From assembly GCA_026015185.1 (NCBI GenBank), contig JAOZGX010000007.1, forward strand, positions 1 through 51,968: 51,968 bases of DNA, read 5' to 3'. The notes beneath the pieces were generated by a model. That model made no database searches and was not told the origin of the DNA. It was given only the letters and a program-made list of their open reading frames with translations. Source of the DNA: Candidatus Bathyarchaeota archaeon (GTDB taxonomy: Archaea > Thermoproteota > Bathyarchaeia > 40CM-2-53-6 > RBG-13-38-9). Shown one piece after another: positions 34,672-42,003 of this stretch. How positions within the stretch are numbered: position 1 is the stretch's first letter; every line of letters starts with the position of its first letter. Both the position numbers and the translations under genes were made by a program.

Positions 34672-34908
34672 CTATTTTTCAAAATCCTCTCTGCTTTGTT
34701 TTAAAATTAATTTTAACCATTCTTTTAATTCTCTTTTTGGGTTAAGATAAATTAGCATTATGAGTGAAATTTCATTAATAACAATACCATTATAATTTTC
34801 TAATAAAGAAACCATTTTATGGATTGTTTTTTCACTGCCATATTCAGTTGGACAATGACACTGAGACAAAATCGGTGAAAAAGAAGAATAATGTATATGG
34901 TATGTATA
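34672..34908 (-). CDS. Possible truncated ORF running out of a GC element, unknown
   Basis: About 78 residues remain open up to the GC element at 34909-34921, where the frame's only start (TTG 34923) lies. It carries CHCPTEYG, then a helical stretch (KMVSLLENYNGIVINEISL) and a basic end (KEWLKLILKQSREDFEK). It reads like the C-terminal part of a regulatory or HTH-type protein whose 5' end was lost at the GC element. An internal ATG at about 34815 could start a 47-residue product. Confidence 0.3.
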   Translation of the reverse strand, partial: YTYHIHYSSFSPILSQCHCPTEYGSEKTIHKMVSLLENYNGIVINEISLIMLIYLNPKRELKEWLKLILKQSREDFEK

Positions 34909-34921
34909 CCGCGCGCGCGCC
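34909..34921. repeat. GC element CCGCGCGCGCGCC between two gene fragments
   Basis: On its right begins the DUF2179 fragment with no start codon; on its left ends a divergent truncated frame. Confidence 0.65.
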
Positions 34922-35125
34922 AAGGGGGAAGTACATGCTATCTATTCTGTTATAAAACGACAGGATCTTGATGAAATTGTTGCAGACATTAAAAGGTTCA
35001 ATCCGCATGCATTCTACACAATAGAAGATCTCAGGTTTGTATCCGAAGAAATATCTACTGTAAGCAGATCATGGCCTGAAAAAATCTATCATAATTCACA
35101 TAGATTCATTAGTAAAGGAAAATAG
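34922..35125 (+). pseudogene. C-terminal fragment of a DUF2179/YitT-like membrane protein
   Basis: The frame from 34922 to the TAG at 35123-35125 reads GEVHAIYSVIKRQDLDEIV and NPHAFYTIEDLRFVSEE. This is the cytoplasmic DUF2179 domain found at the end of YitT and UPF0316/DUF5698 membrane proteins. The membrane part and any start codon are missing; the frame begins immediately after the GC element. I infer a deletion with its junction at or next to the GC element. Confidence 0.6.
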
Positions 35126-35204
35126 TATTTTGATTTATTAATTAAAAGCAATTAATCAATCAGATTATATAATAGTTGATTGTTCTAATCGTTCTGAATC
35201 GATT

Positions 35205-35220
35205 TAACGCGCATGCAATA
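35205..35220. repeat. GC element TAACGCGCATGCAATA
   Basis: 29 bases upstream of the opine dehydrogenase start, between the AT-rich promoter stretch and the ribosome site. Confidence 0.55.
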
Positions 35221-35248
35221 GTACAAATTCATTATAAAAGGGATTAGA

Positions 35249-36343
35249 ATGTCTTCAAAAAAGATCGCTATTTTAGGTGCGGGAAATGGAGGACAGACCG
35301 CTGCTGCTGATTTATCTCTTGCAGGATTTGAAGTCAATCTATATGAATCTCCTAAATTTGAGAAGAGTATTAGACCTATTATCGAAAGAGGAAGAATAAA
35401 GATAACCGGTGTGTCAAGGAAAGGTTATGCCACATTAAATAAAGCGACAACAAATATCAAAGAGGCAATGAAAGGCGTCGATGTGGTAATGATTATTGTT
35501 CCTGCTTATGCCCATGAAATTTTCTTTAAGGAATTTGTACCCTACCTTGAGGATGGATAGATTGTTACCATTCAAGCAGGGAATCATGGGGCGCTTCAAT
35601 TATCCAATATGCTAAAAAATATGAAAATAAACAAAGACGTTATTATATCTGAAACACCCACACTCATATACGTTTGTAGGGTGACAGCGCCAGCAGAAGT
35701 AAGGGCAAGTGGATTAAAAAGGGAAGTGCCCTTTGCTGCCATTCCAGCGAAGGATACTGAAAAAAGTATTAAAATATTAAATGAGTTCTACCCTCAGTTT
35801 GTTCCTGCAACAAACGTCTTAGAAACGTCCTTATCAAGCGCCAATATGATCCTCCATCCTCCTATAATGCTCTTAAATGCGGGGCATATTGAACGCTCCA
35901 AAGGTGATTTTCTATTTTATATCCATGGGGCATCCCCTTCAGTAGCACGAGTCTGTGAAATCATTGATGCTGAAAGACTTGCCGTTGGAAAAGCTTTGGG
36001 TATAAACTTGATATCGGTGAAAGATGCCATGTATAGAAAGTATGATGCGCATGGCAATAATCTCTATGAAAGAATTCAAGATTGTAAACCATATTGGGAT
36101 CATAGTTCAGCTTCTGCGCCGAGTAGTCTTGAAAGTCGATATTTAAATGAAGATGTTCCTTATGGACTAGTACCCTTAGCGTCTCTAGGTGATTTATTAA
36201 GAGTACCTACACCTACCGTTAAAACGATCATCGATTTCGCTTCATTGATCAATCAAACAGATTATTGGGAAGAAGGATTGACTGTAGAAAAACTTGGACT
36301 AAAAGGATTGACCGCAGAGCAGATAAAATCCTTAGTCAACTGA
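35249..36343 (+). pseudogene. NAD-dependent octopine/opine-type dehydrogenase, interrupted by TAG
   Basis: Two frames (35249-35560 and the part from 35561) are in the same phase and join across a single TAG at 35558-35560 into a 364-residue protein. The first part has the Rossmann start KIAILGAGNGGQTAAADLSLAG. The second has the octopine/nopaline dehydrogenase C-terminal domain (HPPIMLLNAGHIERS, YRKYDAHGNNLYERI, SRYLNEDVPYGLVPLASLG). The stop replaces the Gln usual in DGQIV at the end of strand 4, a CAG to TAG change. Everything else is intact, so it is either freshly broken or read through. The enzyme would reduce an imine of an amino acid and a 2-oxo acid. Confidence 0.8.
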
Positions 36344-36555
36344 TAATTGGTAACTTACTCCTAAACAACGTTTTATCGCATACCTTTCATTTGAGGTGGA
36401 CCAATCCATCGTACTGTTCTTTTTAATATACATACGCGAAAAATTAGAAAATTAAAAAAATGAAGTTAATTATTTTACTTGGTCTTAGTAATGTTGACAA
36501 TAGCTTTTATTGCCAAGATAATGGCAGTTTTAATACTTTCTGGAATGTGGGCACT

Positions 36556-36615
36556 ATTCAAGCGCGCGCGAGAGAGTTCCACATACAGGACAAAAGGTTG
36601 TTGGTTGATACATTT
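36556..36615 (-). pseudogene. Zinc-ribbon micro-ORF cut at a GC element
   Basis: From the ATG at 36615, with AAGGAG a few bases upstream, the frame reads MYQPTTFCPVCGTLSRALE and stops at TAG (36556-36558), the last codons being the GC element itself. Just past the stop the same frame gives CPHSRKY, which would supply the second metal pair of a zinc ribbon. This suggests an insertion of the GC element into a small zinc-ribbon gene. It may also be a functional 19-residue peptide. Confidence 0.35.
36561..36571. repeat. GC element AGCGCGCGCGA
   Basis: Between the two cysteine pairs of the micro zinc ribbon. Confidence 0.5.
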
Positions 36616-36699
36616 TTCAAAAACTCCTTGTAAGTGGACGTAACAAATACACGCTACCATGTTAAATATTTCGGAAGGCTTATTGTTAATAGAGGAAAA

Positions 36700-36804
36700 A
36701 TGTTGGCATGTGTTGATTGTTCCAAAGAAAATAAAATCGTTAGTGCTGAATATGTTGTAAATGGCGCTTCATTATGCCTTTTTCACGCTAATAAGCGCAC
36801 TTAA
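36700..36804 (+). CDS. Small zinc-finger-like protein, 34 residues
   Basis: ATG 36700 with GAGG upstream, TAA at 36802. It has CVDCSKE near the N-terminus, then SAEYVVNGASLCLFHANK, the pattern CxxC...C..H seen in many tiny archaeal zinc proteins whose middle reads A-x-YVVNG-x-SLC. A complete domain with a ribosome site makes this a probable real gene, although it is tiny. The role is unknown; protein or nucleic-acid contact is likely. Confidence 0.6.
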   Translation: MLACVDCSKENKIVSAEYVVNGASLCLFHANKRT

Positions 36805-36834
36805 GCAAGTAAAAAAAAGAAATTGATTCACGAG

Positions 36835-36850
36835 TCGCGCGCTACGCGTA
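36835..36850. repeat. GC element TCGCGCGCTACGCGTA at the GH130 stop
   Basis: Ends two bases beyond the stop of the GH130 gene (36853-36855). Confidence 0.6.
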
Positions 36851-36852
36851 CA

Positions 36853-37788
36853 TTAAGTGTTATTCCTAAGGCAGGCTTTCACTAAATCATCGGTATTGGC
36901 AGTGCACACACATAAATAAGTGTCAGCAGCTCCATAGTATATCTTAACTTCGCCTGTATTTTGTTCAAGTACGGCCCCACATGTAAAGACAACATTGGGA
37001 ACATCGCCCGTCCTCTCGTACGGCGTTCTAGGTGATAAGATTGGTACTTCTGATCGTCCGACCAGTGTTGATGGGTCTTCTAGATTAAACAACGCACATC
37101 CAAGTCGATATATCCTATTTTTTACGCCGTGGTATATCTCAAGCCATCCTTTATCGGTTTCTATTGGAGGTGTGCCACCACCAATCTTTTCCATGTCCCA
37201 ATGGCCCGGTCTCGCTTCCATCACCGCTCTAGCTTCGCCCCAATGCTTGAGATCTGAAGAGTAGGAGATCCATATACCGTCAGAGGCGGGCCTATCTAAG
37301 CGCACAAATTTGCCGTTAAATTGCCTCGAAAAGAGAGCGGCATCCTTATTATCGGGCTCTGAAATGAGCGCGATTCTCTCAAACGTTTGGAAATCATCTG
37401 TTGTTGCGAGGCCTATTAGGGGGCCGAAATGGGAGTATGCTGTATAGAGTATGTAGTAAGTATCTCCAATTTTGGTGATTCTAGGATCTTCGACTCCCCG
37501 CTTCTCGTAAGTCTTAAAAGGCTCCATGGGACTCTTGCTAAACACGGGTCCGTTCAGTATTTCAAAATCATAGCCATCTGTACTTTCTGCTAAATAGAAC
37601 TTTGATTTACCCTCGAGATCCTCAACTCTCAGCAATAAAATATATTTGTTTTTGTATAAAGTCGCTCCAGCATTAAAAACAGTATTGCAGGGATCCGGTA
37701 TGTCAACAGAAGTAATAATTGGATTGCCTTCATACCTTTCAACTAAATCACTTTTAGATTTACCGATATTCGCAAAATCGTGGCTCAT
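36853..37788 (-). CDS. Glycoside hydrolase family 130 (mannoside phosphorylase-like)
   Basis: 311 residues from the ATG at 37788; a TTG at 37806 is also in frame. It has the five-bladed propeller of GH130: RYEGNPIIT, FNAGATLY, RVEDLEGKSKFYLAESTDG, GVEDPRITKIGDTYYILYTAY, GGGTPPIETDKGWLEIYHGV and TGDVPNVVFTCGAVL. Family members phosphorolyse beta-mannosides (mannosyl-glucose, mannooligosaccharides), releasing mannose-1-phosphate. The catalytic Asp lies in GVEDPRI. The neighbouring GT4 gene on the same strand, 335 bases upstream, is a common companion. Its codon use looks GC-richer than the genome around it. Confidence 0.92.
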   Translation of the reverse strand: MSHDFANIGKSKSDLVERYEGNPIITSVDIPDPCNTVFNAGATLYKNKYILLLRVEDLEGKSKFYLAESTDGYDFEILNGPVFSKSPMEPFKTYEKRGVEDPRITKIGDTYYILYTAYSHFGPLIGLATTDDFQTFERIALISEPDNKDAALFSRQFNGKFVRLDRPASDGIWISYSSDLKHWGEARAVMEARPGHWDMEKIGGGTPPIETDKGWLEIYHGVKNRIYRLGCALFNLEDPSTLVGRSEVPILSPRTPYERTGDVPNVVFTCGAVLEQNTGEVKIYYGAADTYLCVCTANTDDLVKACLRNNT

Positions 37789-38000
37789 ACCTTCATCCCT
37801 ATCCAATTCATTAAAAGATCGATAAAAGCTAACTCCTTGATTTTATATGAATTCACCTATGGGGGTTTATTTCTTTGGATATTTAAAAGTGTCAGAAACT
37901 TTCCCTCAATCATCTCGCAGGAATGACGTTTCACAAACTTTCTTGCTCTCTATAAAACATTCCACAGCTTTAGATTCCCGTTAAATACAATTTCTATGTA

Positions 38001-38017
38001 TTAGCGCGCGTGCGATA
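38001..38017. repeat. GC element TTAGCGCGCGTGCGATA
   Basis: About 210 bases upstream of the GH130 gene. Confidence 0.6.
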
Positions 38018-38057
38018 GAGCTCATCCATTGTAAGGAGGCTTTTCTTTATAAAATTG

Positions 38058-38070
38058 TATAGCGCACGCT
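38058..38070. repeat. GC element TATAGCGCACGCT
   Basis: Downstream of the GT4 stop; a 40-base segment with the orphan ribosome site separates it from the previous element. Confidence 0.5.
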
Positions 38071-38123
38071 CCTGACGCAGTTTCCACATGCGGAAGCATT
38101 GTGGTGCCTTAGCTTGAGCGAGG

Positions 38124-39401
38124 TTAAGATCCACTATAGGCGGCTGATACATGCATAGGTATCGGCTTAGTTAAGCCAGACTCTTTATCGGATTGTAGCC
38201 TCGGTAAGCTTAGTTTGTAAAGTTTTAGATGATCTCCAGCTACTTTAGGCCAAGCCATCCTCTTAACTGTGTATGAATAACCATTAGCCTCTAGGGTTGA
38301 TTTTAGACTCTCATCTTCTGCTAAGATATGTATGGCCTCGGTTATGGACTCTGAATCTCTTGGAGGTACTAGTATGCCTCTCTCGCCTATGATTATCCTT
38401 CCAAATTTGGCTTTACCTCTGCTCGAGGTTTTAAAGCCGCCCAGGAGTTCCACAGCATGTTGAAAGGATGTGGATATAATCGCCTTGCCGCAGCTTAAGG
38501 CGTATGATAGGGTACCGCTTGATATCTGATCCCTGTACGGATACGGTATTACGTAGATGTCTGATGCGATTAGATATTTTACAAGTTCCTGCTCATCTAG
38601 GAATCTATTTATGAACCGTATGTTCTCCCCCATCTTTAAGGAGGCCGCAAGGTTTTCGAGGCTTTCACGATATCGTTCATCCTCTCTCTTTAGAATGTTT
38701 GGATGCGTTGCACCTATGATTAGAAGTAGTGTCTCAGGCAGTTCTTCAACTACCCTCTTCACAGATTGAATAACGTACTCAAGTCCTTTTCTGGTGCTCA
38801 TCAAACCGAAGTTGGATATGACTAGGCGATCCTTTAATCCGAATCTTTTTCTAAGATCCATCCTATCGAATCGGCTTAGATTCACGCAGGGAACGCCATG
38901 AGGTATTACCTGTACCTTCTTCTCCGCGATATCGTAGTGTGAGGTGAGTAAGTTTGCAGCGATGTCTGAGTGGACTATAATTCTATCCGCTCTCTCGGCT
39001 ATCCTCTCTACTATAGGTCTGATGCTAGTTGAGGCTTTTTTCATGGAGTGAAATGTAGCTACGAGGGGTTTCCTCAGCCTCTCCACAAAGGGGAGTATGG
39101 ATGAACCGTGGACACCTCCGAAGAGGCCGAACTCATGTTGGATATGGACTATATCGATATCAGAGCTGTTTACGAAATGAGCTGCAGAATTGTAACTAGA
39201 CCTGTAACCCTTCCGAAGTATCCGATATACTACTACCCCATTATAAGTATGTCTACTCGGATAAGTTCCCCCAAAATTGAAGGAAAGCACGGAGGGGTGA
39301 GTATCGGGATCTGCCCTTATCAATGATCTAGCTAGATTCCACGTGTATGAGGCCAATCCACACCTCTGTGGGGGGAAACTACTAACGTAAAGTATATCCA
39401 A
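38124..39401 (-). CDS. GT4-type glycosyltransferase
   Basis: 425 residues with a GT-B fold: the N-terminal domain has VSSFPPQRCGLASYTWNLA and DIVHIQHEFGLFGG; the donor domain has ISNFGLMSTRKGLEYVI, DIYVIPYPYRDQISSGTLSYAL and a conserved GRGILVPPRD-like loop. It resembles the mannosyltransferases found beside GH130 enzymes, so the pair may build and turn over a mannose-containing glycan or storage sugar. The C-terminal 20 residues are unstructured. Codon use looks GC-richer than in the neighbouring housekeeping genes. A GC element lies 17 bases before the ATG. Confidence 0.9.
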   Translation of the reverse strand: MDILYVSSFPPQRCGLASYTWNLARSLIRADPDTHPSVLSFNFGGTYPSRHTYNGVVVYRILRKGYRSSYNSAAHFVNSSDIDIVHIQHEFGLFGGVHGSSILPFVERLRKPLVATFHSMKKASTSIRPIVERIAERADRIIVHSDIAANLLTSHYDIAEKKVQVIPHGVPCVNLSRFDRMDLRKRFGLKDRLVISNFGLMSTRKGLEYVIQSVKRVVEELPETLLLIIGATHPNILKREDERYRESLENLAASLKMGENIRFINRFLDEQELVKYLIASDIYVIPYPYRDQISSGTLSYALSCGKAIISTSFQHAVELLGGFKTSSRGKAKFGRIIIGERGILVPPRDSESITEAIHILAEDESLKSTLEANGYSYTVKRMAWPKVAGDHLKLYKLSLPRLQSDKESGLTKPIPMHVSAAYSGS

Positions 39402-39417
39402 GATAATCTTTCCAGGG

Positions 39418-39440
39418 TTAGCGCGCGCATGCGCGCTTTT
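39418..39440. repeat. Longest GC element, two GCGCGC cores around CAT
   Basis: Two GCGCGC cores separated by CAT, flanked by TTA and TTTT; the centre GCGCGCATGCGCGC is a 14-base perfect palindrome. It lies 17 bases upstream of the GT4 start. Confidence 0.65.
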
Positions 39441-39582
39441 GAATTAGACAGTTGACTCTAAATATGTGAGGACTATTAGAGAGTGTAATAAGATAGTAAA
39501 TATCAAACTCAAATATTTATCTTTTACAATAAAATGGGCTATGTCAGGACAGTCTAGTGTACCTAGACCAAGTGAACCATAG

Positions 39583-39594
39583 GATCGCGCGCGG
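39583..39594. repeat. GC element GATCGCGCGCGG
   Basis: Begins directly after the TAG of the short MSGQSSVPRPSEP frame. Confidence 0.5.
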
Positions 39595-39610
39595 AATTTA
39601 CCTCTCGTAC

Positions 39611-39690
39611 CTACTTTACAATTATGTCAACAAACTCCTTGATCGCGCTATCTGGATTCTTAAGCTTGAAAAGGTGTATCCAATTAGCAA
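39611..39690 (-). pseudogene. C-terminal gene fragment (about 26 codons)
   Basis: The frame from the GC element at 39690 to the TAG at 39611-39613 reads LANWIHLFKLKNPDSAIKE and FVDIIVK. It looks like a genuine protein C-terminus, amphipathic with an ordered helix, but has no start. It begins exactly at the GC element, like the DUF2179 fragment. Confidence 0.35.
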
Positions 39691-39701
39691 GCGCGCGCGA
39701 A
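39689..39701. repeat. GC element AAGCGCGCGCGAA
   Basis: Marks the broken 5' edge of the fragment at 39611-39690. Confidence 0.55.
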
Positions 39702-39945
39702 CTGATAAACTGCTTTAGAATTGAAATAATATTTTGTACCAAACGCTTCGAATGACATTTTTGCTAATTAAATAAAATTAGAAAATATCCCAGCGCACAA
39801 GACTTGAAATAACATAATCATAATTGTTTTCACTAAACAATATCCTAAAATTTGTTAATAAGTATGATTGCTTCATTTCTTTTTAAGCATAAAATTATGT
39901 TTAATTTATTTAATTTCTCCAGACTTCATAAATTCTTGAGCAAAG

Positions 39946-40005
39946 ATGGTTGGTAAGAAAAAAGCAAAAAGTAAAAAAGTCAAGTCTAAGACAAAGAAAA
40001 AGTAG
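39946..40005 (+). CDS. Lysine-rich 19-residue micro-ORF
   Basis: Reads MVGKKKAKSKKVKSKTKKK and ends at TAG 40003. Twelve of 19 residues are lysine, with no acidic residue. It has no hydrophobic core and resembles a histone tail or a DNA-compacting peptide. A T-rich tract follows 40 bases later, fit for a terminator. There is no clear ribosome site; AT-rich promoter-like sequence lies upstream. It may be a chance frame. Confidence 0.35.
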   Translation: MVGKKKAKSKKVKSKTKKK

Positions 40006-40124
40006 CTGAAGTGCTACCGAAACTTCCTATTAAAAGCTGGCGCAAAATATCTTTTTGCATTTTATTCTATTGATATCATTTTTACGCGCCAGAATTTTTT
40101 CCAATTTCAATTTTAAAATTATGA

Positions 40125-40140
40125 TCGCACGCACGCTAAA
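40125..40140. repeat. GC element TCGCACGCACGCTAAA
   Basis: About 145 bases from the tRNA-Arg 3' end; a smaller one (ACGCGCC) is at 40084. Confidence 0.45.
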
Positions 40141-40253
40141 AATATAGATTCGCACCTAACTGGTTTCTAATACCTGTAAACTTAGCAGGTAGTTAGCAAT
40201 CATTAAGTTTAAATCCATAATTTGATAGGCGATTATCCAAGAAATGAAATTTA

Positions 40254-40282
40254 TCAAAGAAAAAGGGACCCGGATAAAAATT
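40254..40282 (-). terminator. T-rich terminator after tRNA-Arg
   Basis: On the minus strand two runs of five T flank a GC-rich centre directly after the tRNA 3' end. Confidence 0.4.
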
Positions 40283-40283
40283 G

Positions 40284-40362
40284 TGGCGGGCCCGCAGGGA
40301 TTTGAACCCCGGATCTCCGGCTTCGAAGGCCAGCGTCATAATCCGTACTAGACTACGGGCCC
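40284..40362 (-). tRNA. tRNA-Arg (anticodon TCG) with encoded CCA
   Basis: The minus strand folds into a full cloverleaf. A 7-bp acceptor (GGGCCCG/CGGGCCC), a short D arm, anticodon stem CTGGC/GCCGG with loop CTTCGAA giving anticodon TCG (arginine, CGA), a five-base variable loop, T arm CGGGG-TTCAAAT-CCCTG and discriminator G can all be seen, and CCA is encoded. There is no intron. It lies 39 bases downstream of lysS, and its 3' end is the likely target of the integrations that formed the island to its left. Confidence 0.95.
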
Positions 40363-40390
40363 ATCAGAAATAGATTTCTAGTGTTGGTCT

Positions 40391-40403
40391 AATAATTATA
40401 TTT
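40391..40403 (-). promoter_or_regulatory. Probable TATA box of tRNA-Arg
   Basis: The AAATATAATTATT stretch on the minus strand lies about 30-40 bases before the tRNA 5' end and overlaps the lysS stop. It would let the tRNA be made independently. Confidence 0.45.
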
Positions 40404-42003
40404 AGCTGGATTTTTTCAAAGCTTTTTTCAATGATATAATCACACTTTCTTTGCCCATTGCCTTTATATATGATCCTAATTTTGGTCCAGCTTGTGTGCC
40501 AAGAAGAAGCAAATAAAGAGTTCTGAAAAAATCCCTAGCAGATAAATCATTTTTTCTTGCTATAGCAAAAATATTGCTTTGGATTTTTTCCTCATCGTCC
40601 TCCACCTCCATAATGTCTATCAGGTCACTAATTGCATCTTTCTCCGCATTTTTTAGGGAAACTTTAACCTCTTCAGTTTTTCCAAAATCTTTCGCCCAAT
40701 TTATCGCGTAATTTATCTTCTTGTCTATTTCCTTATCTACAGAATCAGTAAAGTATCCATAAGCTATCAATTTATCAATTACAAATTTCTTTCTCTCTTT
40801 TTCTGGAGCTACTCTTGCTAAGTAAACAAGTAGATTGTAAGGTATGTGAATGCCCAGTTGTTTAGGAGGTTTTAACAACAAACTGTAGAGATACAGACCA
40901 TTAAGCTTCGCAAATTCTTTTTTATCCTTGATCTTTTTCTTTTTGAAAAATATTTCTTCTAATTCATCGATTTCATCCATATACTTAGGAATATCCAAGT
41001 GTGATATTGCTCTAGTTCCAACAATTCTTTTGAACATCAGAAGTAGTAGGGATTGAGGTGAGCCATAATCCAACCATACTTGAGGAGTGAATACGTTCCC
41101 TTTTGATTTGGAGATTTTCTTTCCTCCTTTATCGAGAAACATCTCATATCTGACATGCATAGGAGGCGCATAATTCAGGATTTCTTTTGATATTCTGTCA
41201 TTAACCTTAACCGAATCAGCTATATCTTTTCCATAAGCTTCAAAATTTATCTTGAGGGTACTCCATCTGGCAGCAAATTCTCCTTTCCAACTTAATTTCC
41301 CATCACCCTGCCTATAATCCAATTCACTCTTGTGATCGCACCCTTTTAACCATTGATTATGAACTTTCATTCCCTCACAAGAGTACAGTATCTTGTTCTC
41401 GTCTGGAAGAAATTTGTAAGCAGAGGTTGTATAGATCCTACCACAATTTTCACAAACAGGGAAATAAGGTAGAATTTCGACATACTTTTCTTGCCCTAAT
41501 TCATCCATTATTATTTTGCCAATTCTATCGGCATTAATAAGGATGGTTTTAATTTGTTCATTGAACAATCCGGCTTTGTAGGCTTTAGTAGCTGAATAGA
41601 ATTTATACGCAATACCCGTTCTGTCCATTGCATCTATTAGTAATGAACTCATATGGTCTCCATAACTATCGTGGCAATTAAAGGGATCTGGAATTGATGT
41701 AACTGGAAAACCTAAATATTTCTTTAAAGAATCAGGCAAACCTACAGGAACTTTTCTTAATCCATCTTTATCATCTGAAAATGCAATATATTCTGATTTT
41801 GTCCCGATCTCTTCAAGTGCCAATTTTAATCCATAGGATCTGGCACAATCACTGAAGCTACCGATATGAGGGAATCCTGAAGCGCCAAGACCACTCTCGG
41901 TTCTGATTATTTCATTTTTTCTTTCTAATTTTCTCTCTCTATCAAGTAATTCTTGAGCTATCTTATCAAGCCAAGTTCCATGTCCTATGATCTCGACATC
42001 CAT
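40402..42003 (-). CDS. lysS: Lysyl-tRNA synthetase, class I
   Basis: 533 residues. This is the class I form found in most archaea, not the class II form of bacteria. It has the HIGH-type motif FPHIGS at 44-49, a zinc-binding cluster (CENCGR and later CEGM/GCDHK), and KISKS at 296-300. An alpha-helical anticodon-binding domain follows. It charges tRNA-Lys. It is divergent from the dodecin gene, and tRNA-Arg follows 39 bases downstream. No anomalies. Confidence 0.97.
   Translation of the reverse strand: MDVEIIGHGTWLDKIAQELLDRERKLERKNEIIRTESGLGASGFPHIGSFSDCARSYGLKLALEEIGTKSEYIAFSDDKDGLRKVPVGLPDSLKKYLGFPVTSIPDPFNCHDSYGDHMSSLLIDAMDRTGIAYKFYSATKAYKAGLFNEQIKTILINADRIGKIIMDELGQEKYVEILPYFPVCENCGRIYTTSAYKFLPDENKILYSCEGMKVHNQWLKGCDHKSELDYRQGDGKLSWKGEFAARWSTLKINFEAYGKDIADSVKVNDRISKEILNYAPPMHVRYEMFLDKGGKKISKSKGNVFTPQVWLDYGSPQSLLLLMFKRIVGTRAISHLDIPKYMDEIDELEEIFFKKKKIKDKKEFAKLNGLYLYSLLLKPPKQLGIHIPYNLLVYLARVAPEKERKKFVIDKLIAYGYFTDSVDKEIDKKINYAINWAKDFGKTEEVKVSLKNAEKDAISDLIDIMEVEDDEEKIQSNIFAIARKNDLSARDFFRTLYLLLLGTQAGPKLGSYIKAMGKESVIISLKKALKKSS

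Larger units (their letters stand above)
36344..36699. other. 356-base spacer with micro-ORFs
   Basis: Mostly AT-rich. It holds a cut zinc-ribbon micro-ORF on the minus strand and one GC element (36561-36571). Overlapping frames on both strands are open but short, and I do not trust them. Confidence 0.5.
37789..38123. other. 335-base spacer between GH130 and GT4
   Basis: Contains an orphan plus-strand Shine-Dalgarno (AAGGAGG near 38032) that is not followed by a usable frame, and two GC elements. No gene seen. Confidence 0.55.
39402..40283. other. 882-base gene-poor region between GT4 and tRNA-Arg
   Basis: Contains at least five GC elements, a C-terminal gene fragment, a short N-terminal-like frame (MSGQSSVPRPSEP, 39541-39582) that stops at a GC element, and a lysine-rich micro-ORF. 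This is probably the end of the integrated element next to the tRNA gene. Confidence 0.6.

Noticed and set aside
6638-35560. Reassignment of stop codons TAA/TAG to glutamine
   Set aside because: Many intact genes in the window end normally at TAA and TAG, so a general recoding does not fit; two isolated mutations explain the data.
31441-39440. GC elements as ordinary intrinsic terminators
   Set aside because: They lack a following T run in most cases and several lie upstream of start codons.
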